Positions 8,749 to 17,542 of a stretch of DNA of 64,000 nt are shown here, piece after piece. This DNA is from Pseudomonas viridiflava. Lineage in GTDB: Bacteria > Pseudomonadota > Gammaproteobacteria > Pseudomonadales > Pseudomonadaceae. The position numbers and the translations under genes were made by a program. The notes beneath the pieces are model-generated. The model had not been told where the DNA came from. It did not search any database and worked only from the letters and a program-made list of their open reading frames with translations. The stretch covers positions 310,001-374,000 of the forward strand of contig NZ_UTKY01000095.1 in NCBI RefSeq assembly GCF_900583165.1, in the 5' to 3' direction. Positions within the stretch are counted from its first letter, which is position 1, and each line of letters opens with the position of its first letter.

Positions 8749-10449
8749 TCAGAACAGGAAATAACGCTGGGCCATCGGCAACACCTCGGCCGGCTCACAC
8801 CACAGTAATACCCCGTCAGCCTTGACCTGGTAAGTCTGCGGGTCTACGTCGATTTCCGGCAGGTAATCGTTGTGGATCAGATCGGTTTTCTGCACGTCGC
8901 GGCAACCTTTCACCACCGCGATCTGCTTCTTCAAACCCAGTGCTTCGGGCAAGCCGGCGTCTTGGGCGGCCTGGCTGATAAAGGTCAGGCTGGTGGCGTG
9001 CAGCGAGGCGCCGAAGCTGGCGAACATCGGGCGGTAGTGCACTGGTTGCGGCGTCGGGATTGAGGCGTTGGCGTCGCCCATCAGGCTGGAAGCAATCGCA
9101 CCGCCCTTGAGGATCAGGGTCGGCTTGATGCCGAAGAACGCCGGGCGCCACAGCACCAGATCGGCCCACTTGCCCACTTCAATCGAGCCGACAATATGAC
9201 TCACACCGTGGGTGATCGCCGGGTTGATGGTGTACTTGGCGATGTAGCGCTTGGCGCGGAAATTATCATTGCCGGGGCCATCGCCGGGCAGTGGGCCGCG
9301 CTGTTTTTTCATCTTGTCGGCGGTCTGCCAGGTGCGCGTGATGACCTCGCCGACGCGGCCCATGGCCTGGCTGTCGGAGCTGATCATCGAGAATGCACCG
9401 AGGTCGTGCAGGATGTCTTCGGCGGCAATGGTTTCGCGACGGATGCGGCTTTCGGCGAAGGCCACGTCTTCGGCGATGCTCGGGTCGAGGTGATGGCAGA
9501 CCATCAGCATGTCGAGGTGTTCGTCGATGGTGTTGCGGGTGAAGGGGCGCGTCGGGTTGGTCGAGCTGGGCAGCACGTTGGCGAAGCCGCAGGCCTTGAT
9601 GATGTCCGGTGCGTGACCGCCGCCCGCGCCTTCGGTGTGGTAGGTGTGGATGGTGCGTCCCTTGAGCGCGGCCAGGGTGGTTTCGACGAAGCCGGACTCG
9701 TTGAGGGTGTCGCTGTGAATCGCCACCTGCACGTCGTATTGATCGGCCACACTTAGGCAGTTGTCGATGCTGGCGGGGGTGGTGCCCCAGTCTTCGTGCA
9801 GCTTCAAACCGATGGCGCCGGCCTTGACCTGTTCGATCAACGGCTCAGGCAAGCTCGCATTGCCCTTGCCGGTGAAGCCGATGTTCATCGGGAACGAATC
9901 GCTGGCCTGGAGCATGCGTGCCAGGTGCCAGGGGCCCGACGTACAGGTAGTCGCGTTGGTGCCCGTCGCCGGGCCGGTGCCGCCGCCGATCATGGTGGTG
10001 ACGCCACTGGTCAGCGCCTCTTCGATCTGCTGTGGGCAGATGAAATGTACGTGGCTGTCGATCCCGCCTGCGGTGAGGATCATGCCTTCGCCGGCAATCA
10101 CTTCGGTGCTGGCGCCGATGGCCATGGTCACACCGGGCTGGATGTCCGGGTTGCCGGCCTTGCCGATCGCATGGATGCGGCCGTTCTTGAGGCCTACATC
10201 CGCCTTGACGATGCCCCAGTGGTCGATGATCAGCGCGTTGGTGATCAGGGTGTCGACCACTTCATGGGCGAGCAACTGGCTCTGGCCCTGGCCGTCGCGG
10301 ATCACTTTGCCGCCGCCGAATTTGACCTCTTCGCCATAGACGGTGAAGTCCTGTTCGACTTCGACAAACAGCTCGGTATCGGCCAGGCGCACCTTGTCAC
10401 CGACGGTGGGGCCGTACATGTCGGCGTAGGCTTGGCGGGTGATTTTCAT
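8749..10449 (-). CDS. ureC: Urease alpha (catalytic) subunit UreC
   Basis: Hydrolyses urea to ammonia and carbamate in the cytoplasm at a dinuclear nickel site. The protein is 566 aa, the normal UreC length, starting MKITRQAYADMYGPT. Nickel-site and active-site motifs are present: HVHFICP, GLKLHEDWG with the carbamylated lysine, HSDTLNESGF, HTEGAGGGHAPD and the flap MVCHHL. A longer reading frame adds 27 residues upstream, but these are translated REPIN palindrome and were rejected. It is the last gene of the urt-ure unit and is separated from ureB by 138 bases holding that REPIN. The maturation genes ureE, ureF and ureG are not in the window and must lie elsewhere for the enzyme to be active. 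Confidence 0.97.
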   Translation of the reverse strand: MKITRQAYADMYGPTVGDKVRLADTELFVEVEQDFTVYGEEVKFGGGKVIRDGQGQSQLLAHEVVDTLITNALIIDHWGIVKADVGLKNGRIHAIGKAGNPDIQPGVTMAIGASTEVIAGEGMILTAGGIDSHVHFICPQQIEEALTSGVTTMIGGGTGPATGTNATTCTSGPWHLARMLQASDSFPMNIGFTGKGNASLPEPLIEQVKAGAIGLKLHEDWGTTPASIDNCLSVADQYDVQVAIHSDTLNESGFVETTLAALKGRTIHTYHTEGAGGGHAPDIIKACGFANVLPSSTNPTRPFTRNTIDEHLDMLMVCHHLDPSIAEDVAFAESRIRRETIAAEDILHDLGAFSMISSDSQAMGRVGEVITRTWQTADKMKKQRGPLPGDGPGNDNFRAKRYIAKYTINPAITHGVSHIVGSIEVGKWADLVLWRPAFFGIKPTLILKGGAIASSLMGDANASIPTPQPVHYRPMFASFGASLHATSLTFISQAAQDAGLPEALGLKKQIAVVKGCRDVQKTDLIHNDYLPEIDVDPQTYQVKADGVLLWCEPAEVLPMAQRYFLF

Positions 10450-10491
10450 GTGTGTGTGCCCTGAAAAATGTGTGTTGAATGTGAGTCCGCT

Positions 10492-10581
10492 ATCGGGGGC
10501 AAGCCCCCTCCCACACTGGACCGTATTCATACATTCAAATGTGTGAATACGGTCAACTGTGGGAGGGGGCTTGCCCCCGAT
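10492..10581. repeat. REPIN (inverted REP pair) between ureB and ureC
   Basis: Two 24-base arms, ATCGGGGGCAAGCCCCCTCC... and its exact inverse, flank a centre that is itself inverted (GACCGTATTCA near 10519-10529 with TGAATACGGTC near 10544-10554). The whole 90 bases can fold into one long, nearly uninterrupted hairpin inside the ure transcript. Confidence 0.9.
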
Positions 10582-10587
10582 GAGGCC

Positions 10588-10893
10588 CTAAAGGTCACCC
10601 ATAACCCGCCCGGCAAACCCAAACACCCGCCTGCCCCCGCTCAAATCCACCAACTCAATCTCCCGACTCTGCCCCGGCTCAAACCGCACCGCCGTCCCCG
10701 CCGGGATATTCAAGCGCATGCCCCGGCTCGCGGCCCGGTCAAACGTCAGCGCGTCATTGGTTTCGAAAAAATGATAGTGCGAGCCCACCTGGATCGGCCG
10801 GTCGCCGCTGTTGGCCACGTTGAGGGTGACGGTGCGACGGCCGACATTGAGTTCGATGTCGCCAGGCTGGATCTGATATTCACCCGGAATCAT
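10588..10893 (-). CDS. ureB: Urease beta subunit UreB
   Basis: Structural beta subunit of urease, 101 aa, the family's usual size. It starts MIPGEYQIQPGDIELN and has the conserved core NVANSGDRPIQVGSHYHFFETN. It packs with UreA and UreC in the nickel enzyme. The start overlaps the stop of the upstream GNAT gene by four bases (ATGA), indicating translational coupling within the operon. Confidence 0.97.
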   Translation of the reverse strand: MIPGEYQIQPGDIELNVGRRTVTLNVANSGDRPIQVGSHYHFFETNDALTFDRAASRGMRLNIPAGTAVRFEPGQSREIELVDLSGGRRVFGFAGRVMGDL

Positions 10894-11423
10894 GCAGGTT
10901 GCCCCAAGGTCTTGAAGTAGATGGCGGTCGGGCTGTAGCGCCCGTCCGGGCTTTGGCAGTAGTCGGGCAGTTCACCGATCTTGGTGTAGCGCAGCGACTG
11001 GTAGAAGGCTTCGGCCGGTGAGCCGGCCTCAGTGTCCAGGTACAGCAAGCCGCGTTTGTGCTGGCGCGCGGCGAGTTCGAGGGTGTTCATCAATTGCTGC
11101 CCGAGGCCATGGCGGCGAGCACTGCTATGCACCAACAGTTTTTGCACCTCGGCGCGGTTCAGGCCGTTGGCTTTCAGGCACAGCGCCAATTGCACGCTGG
11201 CGATCACCTCTTCATCACGCACCACCACCCACAACAATAGGCTGGCGTCTTCGATGCTGGCCTGCACGCCGTTTAGATAAGCGCCGGCCTGGGCCTCGTC
11301 GAAGTCGGCCATGAAGCCGACGCTAGCGCCGTGCTTGACCGCATCCAGCAATAGCTCGACTAACCCCAAACGGTAATGGGCAAAACTTTCCGCATTGACT
11401 CGACGCAGTTGTGCAGCGCTCAT
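10890..11423 (-). CDS. GNAT-family N-acetyltransferase in the urease operon
   Basis: 177 aa starting MSAAQLRRVNAES. The ATG at 11423 has AAGGAG eight bases upstream, better than the GTG three codons earlier. The acetyl-CoA binding loop is recognisable (VHSSARRHGLGQQLMNTLE), followed by a typical C-terminal strand with AEAFYQSLRYTKIGELP. The substrate is unknown. It overlaps ureB by four bases and follows the other acetyltransferase without a gap, so it is an integral operon member. From memory, Pseudomonas urease operons commonly carry an acetyltransferase here, but I know of no role in urease assembly. Confidence 0.85.
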   Translation of the reverse strand: MSAAQLRRVNAESFAHYRLGLVELLLDAVKHGASVGFMADFDEAQAGAYLNGVQASIEDASLLLWVVVRDEEVIASVQLALCLKANGLNRAEVQKLLVHSSARRHGLGQQLMNTLELAARQHKRGLLYLDTEAGSPAEAFYQSLRYTKIGELPDYCQSPDGRYSPTAIYFKTLGQPA

Positions 11424-11428
11424 CGCTC

Positions 11429-11944
11429 TCACTCCTTGGGCGGTTCGGCGCCCGGGTTCAAGGCCAGTTGCATGAAGGTCAGGTCTAGCCAGCGGCCGAA
11501 CTTGATGCCCACCTGCGGCATCTGCCCGGTGGTGATGAAGCCCAGGCGCTCGTGAAGGTGGATCGAGGCCTGGTTGCCGCTCTCGATGGCGGCAACCATC
11601 ACGTGTTTGCCGCCTTCACGTGCGCGCTCGATTAACGCTTGCATCAAACGCGGACCGAGGCCCTTGCCGCGCTGATCGCTGCGGATATACACCGAGTGCT
11701 CGACGCTGTAGCGAAAACCCTCGAACGGGCGCCAGTCGCCGTAGGAGGCGTAGCCGGTGACTTCACCGTTTTCCACCGCTACCAGGATCGGATAACCCTG
11801 GGCATGCCGCGCACTGAACCAGGCCTGGCGGTTGCCCAGATCCACCGGTTGTTCGTTCCAGATCGCCGTGGTGTTGAGCACCGCGTCGTTGTAGATATCG
11901 CGGATCGCCGGCAAGTCGTGTTGGGTTGCGTCACGAATCATCAT
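11429..11944 (-). CDS. GNAT acetyltransferase of the phosphinothricin / methionine sulfoximine type
   Basis: 171 aa starting MMIRDATQHDLPAIRDIYNDAV. The start and the motifs VYIRSDQRGKGLGPRLMQALIERA and HLHERLGFITTGQMPQVG match the phosphinothricin N-acetyltransferase family, which acetylates glutamine-synthetase inhibitors such as methionine sulfoximine. Lying in a nitrogen-assimilation operon, directly after ureA, protection of glutamine synthetase is a reasonable guess but not shown by the sequence. Six bases separate it from ureA; its stop lies inside the leader of the next acetyltransferase gene. Confidence 0.85.
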   Translation of the reverse strand: MMIRDATQHDLPAIRDIYNDAVLNTTAIWNEQPVDLGNRQAWFSARHAQGYPILVAVENGEVTGYASYGDWRPFEGFRYSVEHSVYIRSDQRGKGLGPRLMQALIERAREGGKHVMVAAIESGNQASIHLHERLGFITTGQMPQVGIKFGRWLDLTFMQLALNPGAEPPKE

Positions 11945-11950
11945 CGGTAC

Positions 11951-12253
11951 TCACGCGATCGGCTGGTGGACGGTCACCAGCTTGGTGCCATCGGGGAAAG
12001 TGGCTTCCACCTGGATATCCGGGATCATTTCCGGGATGCCTTCCATCACGTGTTCGCGGCTGAGCAGGGTGGTGCCGAAGTGCATCAGGTCAGCCACGGT
12101 ACGGCCATCGCGAGCGCCTTCCATCAGGGCGGCGGAGATGTAGGCGATGGTTTCCGGGTAGTTGAGCTTTACACCGCGTGCGAGGCGGCGCTCGGCGACA
12201 AGGCCGGCGGTGAAAATTAGCAGTTTGTCTTTTTCCCGTGGGGTCAGGTCCAT
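11951..12253 (-). CDS. ureA: Urease gamma subunit UreA
   Basis: 100 aa, the usual length of free-standing UreA. It starts MDLTPREKDKLLIFTAGLVA and contains the conserved LNYPETIAYISAALMEGARDG segment. It is a structural subunit of urease. It lies three bases after ureD, and in this genome ureA and ureB are separated by two acetyltransferase genes rather than being adjacent. Confidence 0.97.
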   Translation of the reverse strand: MDLTPREKDKLLIFTAGLVAERRLARGVKLNYPETIAYISAALMEGARDGRTVADLMHFGTTLLSREHVMEGIPEMIPDIQVEATFPDGTKLVTVHQPIA

Positions 12254-12256
12254 GGT

Positions 12257-13096
12257 TCAGGTACTCCAGATTCGGGGGGATACGGCTTCACGGCCCAGCA
12301 CTGCGGGGCGTAGCAGGCGCCATAAATCGATCAGCCAGGCGCGGGCATGCAACGCCTCGCTGGCCAGGCAGCGTGCGACCAGCAGGCCAGGTAGTTGGGT
12401 CAGGTCGCCGCGCACGGCGTGGGGCAGGGCGCGGCAGGTTTCGAGTAATTCAGGGTCGATATCGGCGGTCAGCAGCAACGTGGCAAATACCGGTTGCCCG
12501 TCAAGGCCAATAGGGGAATCGAGCAAACCGTCGTCGCCCACGATGCGCTGGCGTTCATGCCAGAGCAACTGCCCGTCGCGGCGGATATCCAGGTGCGATT
12601 GGAAGTGGCCGAGGTCGAAACGTTCGCCACTGGCCGGGCGGCCCAGGGCGACCACGTCCCAGTAGAACAGTCGCGCATCGCCTTGCAGCTCGATGCGTGT
12701 GGTGAGTTCGGCCTGTGCGGCGCTGAATACGATGGTTTCCTGGGGCAACCATTCCAGCGTTGCGCCGGCCTCCACGGTCAGGTCCAACTGCTGAAAGGCA
12801 GGGCCCTTGGCGCGGTACCACTTGGCCGCGCCAGGGCTGGTCAGTTGCGCCCAGGCACCCGCACCGACATGGGCGCGGATATCCAGGCGGTCACCGCCGG
12901 CAATGCCACCAGGCGGGTGCACGATGATGTGCTGGCACACCTCGGGGCCTTCGGCGTACAGGTGCTTTTGCACCCGCAGCGGGCCAAGGTGGCGGCGCAT
13001 CACCGGGCGCGTGGTGTCGCCGAAACGCGCGTAGCCGAGTTCCAGTTCGGCATGCCAGCTGGGGGTGAACAGGGTGGGAGTCACGGGCAGGTTCAT
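12257..13096 (-). CDS. ureD: Urease accessory protein UreD (UreH)
   Basis: 279 aa, full length. UreD binds apo-urease and, with UreF and UreG, delivers nickel to UreC. Typical features are RRHLGPLRVQKHLYAEGPEVC near the start, HPPGGIAGGD, and LEWLPQETIVF. It is the first urease gene after urtE, 30 bases downstream. It is the only urease maturation factor in the window. Confidence 0.95.
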   Translation of the reverse strand: MNLPVTPTLFTPSWHAELELGYARFGDTTRPVMRRHLGPLRVQKHLYAEGPEVCQHIIVHPPGGIAGGDRLDIRAHVGAGAWAQLTSPGAAKWYRAKGPAFQQLDLTVEAGATLEWLPQETIVFSAAQAELTTRIELQGDARLFYWDVVALGRPASGERFDLGHFQSHLDIRRDGQLLWHERQRIVGDDGLLDSPIGLDGQPVFATLLLTADIDPELLETCRALPHAVRGDLTQLPGLLVARCLASEALHARAWLIDLWRLLRPAVLGREAVSPRIWST

Positions 13097-13126
13097 GGGC
13101 AGTGCTTATCGTTAGGAGGCTACAGA

Positions 13127-13825
13127 TTAGATGGTAACCAGGCCGCGTACACCTTCGCTTTCCATATTTTCGCCACGGCCCTGCGCGACGATCTCCCCAC
13201 GGGACATCACCAGGTACTGATCGGCCAGTTCGGCGGCAAAGTCGTAGAACTGCTCCACCAGCAAAATTGCCATGTCGCCGCGCTCGGCAAGCTGCTTGAT
13301 CACCGCGCCGATCTCCTTGATCACCGACGGCTGGATGCCTTCGGTAGGCTCATCCAGGATCAGCAAACGTGGGCGGCTGGCCAGGGCGCGACCGATGGCG
13401 AGCTGTTGCTGCTGGCCACCGGACAGGTCACCGCCACGACGATGTTTCATTTGTAGCAGCACCGGGAACAGTTCATAGATGAAGGCCGGTACTTCCTTGG
13501 CCTCTGAACCTGGGAAGCGCGCCAAGCCCATCAGCAGGTTTTCTTCCACCGTAAGTCGCCCGAAAATCTCCCGGCCCTGGGGCACATAGGCGATGCCGGC
13601 ATGCACACGCTGGTGTGGCTTGAACCCGGTGATGGCCTTGCCTTCCCAGTTCACCGCGCCTTCCTTGGAAGGCAGCAAGCCCATAAGGCATTTGAGCAGG
13701 GTGGTCTTGCCCACGCCGTTGCGGCCGAGAAGGCAAGTGACTTCGCCGATTTTCGCGTCAAAAGTCAGCCCGCGCAGGATGTGGCTACCGCCGTAGTACT
13801 GGTGCAATTTTTCGACTTGCAACAT
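13127..13825 (-). CDS. urtE: Urea ABC transporter ATP-binding protein UrtE
   Basis: 232 aa starting MLQVEKLHQYYGGSHILRG. This ATG has AGGAG upstream; the longer frame with 23 more residues runs into a REPIN and was rejected. Walker A is GRNGVGKTT, the signature LSGGQQQQLAIGRAL and Walker B LLILDEPTEGI. It is the LivF-like ATPase of the high-affinity urea importer, acting on the inner face of the membrane with UrtD. A 133-base gap holding a REPIN separates it from urtD. Confidence 0.95.
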   Translation of the reverse strand: MLQVEKLHQYYGGSHILRGLTFDAKIGEVTCLLGRNGVGKTTLLKCLMGLLPSKEGAVNWEGKAITGFKPHQRVHAGIAYVPQGREIFGRLTVEENLLMGLARFPGSEAKEVPAFIYELFPVLLQMKHRRGGDLSGGQQQQLAIGRALASRPRLLILDEPTEGIQPSVIKEIGAVIKQLAERGDMAILLVEQFYDFAAELADQYLVMSRGEIVAQGRGENMESEGVRGLVTI

Positions 13826-13847
13826 ATCTAAATTCTCCTCATGTCCC

Positions 13848-13947
13848 TGTAGGAGCGAGCTTGCTCGCGAAAAACCTGAGGGCGCTGCGTGCATTCAGGA
13901 TGCCCGCGTCATCGTTGACGATCTTCGCGAGCAAGCTCGCTCCTACA
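13848..13947. repeat. REPIN of the TAGGAGCGAGCTTGCTCGCGA type, between urtD and urtE
   Basis: The arm TGTAGGAGCGAGCTTGCTCG... (13848-13871) is repeated inverted at 13924-13947. This is a different REP family from the GGGGGCTTGCCCCC type elsewhere in the window. It recurs between purD and purH. Confidence 0.9.
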
Positions 13948-13958
13948 GAAAAGCGAAC

Positions 13959-14825
13959 TTAGCGACCGAGATAGACTTCGATCACCCGCTCATCGGCCTG
14001 CACCTGCTCCAACGACCCTTCAGCCAGCACGCTGCCCTGATGCAACACGGTCACATGGTCGGCAATCGAGCCGACAAACCCCATGTCGTGCTCCACCACC
14101 ATCAGCGAGTGCTTGCCTGCCAGGCGCTTGAACAGGTCAGCGGTAAATTCGGTCTCGGCGTCGGTCATGCCCGCCACCGGTTCGTCCAGCAGCAACAGTT
14201 GCGGGTCTTGCATCAGCAGCATGCCGATTTCCAGGAACTGCTTCTGGCCGTGGGACAACAACCCCGCCGGGCGCTGTACCGAAGCGGTCAGGCGGATGGT
14301 GTCGAGCACTTCGTCGATGCGGTCCTTCTGCTCTCCACTCAGGCGTGCACGCAGGCTGGCCCACACGGACTTGTCGGCCTTCTGCGCCAGCTCGAGGTTT
14401 TCGAACACGCTCAAGGCTTCGAACACCGTGGGCTTCTGGAACTTGCGCCCGATGCCCGCCTGGGCGATCTCAACTTCGCTCATGCGCGTGAGGTCCAGAT
14501 TTTCGCCAAACCAGGCAGTGCCGTGGCTGGGGCGGGTCTTGCCAGTGATCACGTCCATCAGCGTGGTCTTGCCCGCGCCGTTGGGGCCGATGATGCAACG
14601 CAGTTCACCGACGCCGATGTACAGGTTCAAGTCGTTGAGGGCCTTGAAGCCATCGAAGCTGACGCTGATGTCTTCCAGGCTCAGGATGGTGCCGTGGCGG
14701 GTGTTCAGGCCCGGGCCTGCGGCCTGGCCGATACCGATGGCATCGCGGCTGCTGCCGGCGTCCATAATCGGTTCGAGCATGAATTCGGCAGTGGCGCCGG
14801 CGGCGCGCATGTCCAGGTACCTCAT
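13959..14825 (-). CDS. urtD: Urea ABC transporter ATP-binding protein UrtD
   Basis: 288 aa with Walker A GPNGAGKTT, signature LLSHGQKQFLEIG and Walker B LLLLDEPVAGM, the LivG-like ATPase of the urea importer. The ATG overlaps the urtC stop by four bases (ATGA), which supports this start even though the first 45 residues precede the ABC core; an internal Met at residue 16 is a possible alternative. It works with UrtE, UrtB and UrtC. Confidence 0.93.
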   Translation of the reverse strand: MRYLDMRAAGATAEFMLEPIMDAGSSRDAIGIGQAAGPGLNTRHGTILSLEDISVSFDGFKALNDLNLYIGVGELRCIIGPNGAGKTTLMDVITGKTRPSHGTAWFGENLDLTRMSEVEIAQAGIGRKFQKPTVFEALSVFENLELAQKADKSVWASLRARLSGEQKDRIDEVLDTIRLTASVQRPAGLLSHGQKQFLEIGMLLMQDPQLLLLDEPVAGMTDAETEFTADLFKRLAGKHSLMVVEHDMGFVGSIADHVTVLHQGSVLAEGSLEQVQADERVIEVYLGR

Positions 14826-15901
14826 GAATCACCTCGTTTTTTCAGCAGGCCGATCACGCCCTTGGGCAGGTACAGGGTGACGATGATGAACAGCGCCCCG
14901 AGGAAAAACAGCCAGTACTCCGGGAAAGCCACGGTGAACCAGCTCTTCATGCCGTTCACCACGCCGGCCCCCAGCAGCGGGCCGATCAGCGTGCCGCGCC
15001 CACCCAGCGCCACCCACACAGCGGCCTCGATGGAGTTGGTCGGCGACATCTCGCTGGGGTTGATGATGCCCACCTGCGGCACATACAGCGCACCGGCCAA
15101 GCCGCACAACACTGCGCTCAACACCCACACGAACAGCTTGAAACCACGCGGGTCATAGCCGCAGAACATTAGGCGGTTCTCGGCATCGCGCAGTGCGGTC
15201 AGTACCCGGCCGAACTTGCTTTGGGCCAGGCGCCAACCGATGAACAGGCTTGCCACCAGCAACAGCACCGTGGCCACGAACAGCACCGCCCGTGTGCAGG
15301 GTTCGGTGATGCCAAAGCCCAGGATGCTGCGGAAATTGGTGAAGCCGTTGTTGCCCCCGAAGCCGGTCTCGTTGCGAAAGAACAACAGCATCCCGGCGAA
15401 GGTCAGGGCCTGGGTCATGATCGAGAAATACACGCCCTTGATCCGCGAACGGAAGGCGAAGAACCCGAACACCAACGCCAGCAAACCCGGCGCCAGCACC
15501 ACCAGGCACATGGCCCAGAGGAAGTGCTCGGTGCCGACCCAGTACCAGGGCAGTTCGGTCCACGATAAAAACGTCATGAACGCCGGCAACTCATCCCCCG
15601 ACGCCTGGCGCATCAGGTACATGCCCATCGCATAACCGCCGAGAGCGAAAAATAAACCGTGGCCGAGGGACAACATCCCCGCATAACCCCACACCAAATC
15701 CAGCGCGAGGGCGACGATGGCGTAGCACAGGATCTTGCCCACCAACGTCAGCGTATACGCCGAGACATGCAACGCACTGTCGGCGGGCAATAGCGACAAC
15801 AACGGCAGTGCCAGCAGCAGCGCGAGAATTACCACGCCCACCGCAATCGTCACTTTGGGGCCGGCCTTTTGCGTAGCCGTGAGCATCAATGGCTGGTTCA
15901 T
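14822..15901 (-). CDS. urtC: Urea ABC transporter permease UrtC
   Basis: 359 aa, a LivM-type permease with about nine to ten hydrophobic segments and the motifs YAGMLSLGHGLFFALGGYAMG and ALRDAENRLMFCGYDPRGFKLFVW, characteristic of urea-type importers. It forms the inner-membrane channel with UrtB. It overlaps urtB by one base and urtD by four, consistent with tight translational coupling. Confidence 0.95.
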   Translation of the reverse strand: MNQPLMLTATQKAGPKVTIAVGVVILALLLALPLLSLLPADSALHVSAYTLTLVGKILCYAIVALALDLVWGYAGMLSLGHGLFFALGGYAMGMYLMRQASGDELPAFMTFLSWTELPWYWVGTEHFLWAMCLVVLAPGLLALVFGFFAFRSRIKGVYFSIMTQALTFAGMLLFFRNETGFGGNNGFTNFRSILGFGITEPCTRAVLFVATVLLLVASLFIGWRLAQSKFGRVLTALRDAENRLMFCGYDPRGFKLFVWVLSAVLCGLAGALYVPQVGIINPSEMSPTNSIEAAVWVALGGRGTLIGPLLGAGVVNGMKSWFTVAFPEYWLFFLGALFIIVTLYLPKGVIGLLKKRGDS

Positions 15902-17403
15902 CAGTCGATCACCCGTCCTTTCAGTGCGAAGAGTCCCTGCGGGCGTTTCTGGATAAACAGAATGATCAGCGCGAGGATCAGGATCTTGCCGAGTACGGCG
16001 CCGATCTGCGGCTCCAGGATCTTGTTGGCGATACCCAGGCCGAACGCGGCCATGACGCTACCGGCCAACTGGCCGACGCCGCCAAGTACCACCACCAGGA
16101 ACGAGTCGATGATGTAGCTCTGGCCCAAGTCTGGGCCGACGTTGCCGATCTGGCTCAGCGCGACGCCACCCAGGCCGGCAATGCCGGAGCCCAGGCCAAA
16201 CGCGAGCATGTCCACGCGCCCGGTGGGCACGCCACAACACGCCGCCATGTTGCGGTTTTGAGTGACGGCCCGCACGTTGAGGCCCAGGCGCGTCTTGTTC
16301 AGCAGCAGCCAGGTCAGCACCACCACACATAGCGCGAAGGCGATGATCACGATGCGGTTGTACGGCAGCACCAGGTTGGGCAGCACCTGGATACCGCCGG
16401 ACAGCCACTCGGGGTTAGACACTTCAACGTTCTGCGCACCGAACACCAAACGTACCAACTGGATCAGCATCAGGCTGATGCCCCAGGTGGCGAGCAGGGT
16501 CTCCAGCGGCCGGCCGTAGAGGTGGCGAATCACCGTGCGTTCCAGCGCCATGCCGATGGCGGCGGTGACAAAAAACGCCACCGGCAGCGCGATCAGCGGG
16601 TAGAACTCGATGGCTTGCGGTACATAGCGCTGCATCATCAACTGCACCACATAGGTGGAGTAGGCGCCGAGCATCAGCATCTCGCCGTGGGCCATGTTGA
16701 TCACGCCGAGCAGGCCGAAGGTGATCGCCAGGCCCAGGGCCGCCAGCAACAGGATCGAGCCCAGGGACATGCCGCTGAAGGCCTGGCCGAGGATCTCGCC
16801 GAACAGCAGTTTGCGTTTGACTTGAGCGAGGCTGGTTTCGGCGGCAGTGTGCACCGCAGCATCGGTTTCGACGCCGGGGGCGAGCAAGGCTTCCAGGCGC
16901 GTGCGGGCCAGTGGGTCGCCCGTGCTGCCCAGCAGGCGCACGGCGGTGAGGCGCACTGCGGGGTCGGTGTCGACCAGTTGCAGGTTGGCCAGGGCGAGGC
17001 TCAGTGCCGTATGCACGTCTTCATCAGTTTCGGCGGCGACCCGTTGGTCGAGGAATTTAAGCTGCGCCGGTTGTGCGCTTTTTTGCAGGGTTTGCGCGGC
17101 AGCCAAACGCACCTTGGGGTCAGCGGCGAGCAATCGTTGGCTGGCCTGGACGTTGTCGATCAGGCCGCGCAGGCGGTTGTTCAGGCGCACGGTCTTGGTT
17201 TCACCGTTGACCGTGAGCTGGCCTTGTTGCAGGGCGTCCACCCACTCGATGCGTGCCGGGTCGGGCTGGGCGGCCCAGTCCTGGAGCAGCTTGGCTTGTT
17301 GGCTGGGGTTGGCGGACAGGAAGTCTTCGGCGTCGCTGGCGTGTGCGGCCAATGGCAGCAAGAGCAGCAAAGCCAGGAAATAGCGATGAAGGGCAGTAGG
17401 CAT
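15901..17403 (-). CDS. urtB: Urea ABC transporter permease UrtB with large N-terminal periplasmic domain
   Basis: 500 aa starting MPTALHRYFLALLLLLPLAAHA, a clear signal peptide. A frame with 40 more residues upstream is translated REPIN and was rejected. Residues about 24-215 form a helical, HEAT-like region with repeated alanine-rich helices (for example DPKVRLAAAQTLQKS and DPAVRLTAVRLLGSTGD). The LivH-type permease follows (GLLGVINMAHGEMLMLGAYSTY). Such an extended UrtB occurs in urea transporters of proteobacteria as far as I recall. The periplasmic part may contact UrtA; that is inference. Confidence 0.95.
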   Translation of the reverse strand: MPTALHRYFLALLLLLPLAAHASDAEDFLSANPSQQAKLLQDWAAQPDPARIEWVDALQQGQLTVNGETKTVRLNNRLRGLIDNVQASQRLLAADPKVRLAAAQTLQKSAQPAQLKFLDQRVAAETDEDVHTALSLALANLQLVDTDPAVRLTAVRLLGSTGDPLARTRLEALLAPGVETDAAVHTAAETSLAQVKRKLLFGEILGQAFSGMSLGSILLLAALGLAITFGLLGVINMAHGEMLMLGAYSTYVVQLMMQRYVPQAIEFYPLIALPVAFFVTAAIGMALERTVIRHLYGRPLETLLATWGISLMLIQLVRLVFGAQNVEVSNPEWLSGGIQVLPNLVLPYNRIVIIAFALCVVVLTWLLLNKTRLGLNVRAVTQNRNMAACCGVPTGRVDMLAFGLGSGIAGLGGVALSQIGNVGPDLGQSYIIDSFLVVVLGGVGQLAGSVMAAFGLGIANKILEPQIGAVLGKILILALIILFIQKRPQGLFALKGRVID

Positions 17404-17435
17404 AACTAAAGTGTCCTGATCATGCGCGGTCAAAC

Positions 17436-17524
17436 TGTGGGAGGGGGCTTGCTCCCGATGGCGGTGGTTCAGTGACAGATGTATTGCCTGACACACCGCC
17501 ATCGGGAGCAAGCCCCCTCCCACA
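17436..17524. repeat. REPIN between urtA and urtB
   Basis: Arms TGTGGGAGGGGGCTTGCTCC... (from 17436) and its inverse ending at 17524. The inner parts GGCGGTG/CACCGCC also pair. It lies within the presumed operon and could stabilise the upstream urtA message against 3' decay. Confidence 0.9.
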
Positions 17525-17542
17525 TTTGATCCGTGGTGGGGC

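Noticed and set aside
10450..10530. N-terminal extension of UreC by 27 residues
   Set aside because: The extension is translated REPIN sequence; MKITRQAYADMYG is the conserved UreC start and gives the family length.
17404..17523. N-terminal extension of UrtB by 40 residues
   Set aside because: It is REPIN sequence ahead of a clear signal peptide starting at MPTALHRYF.
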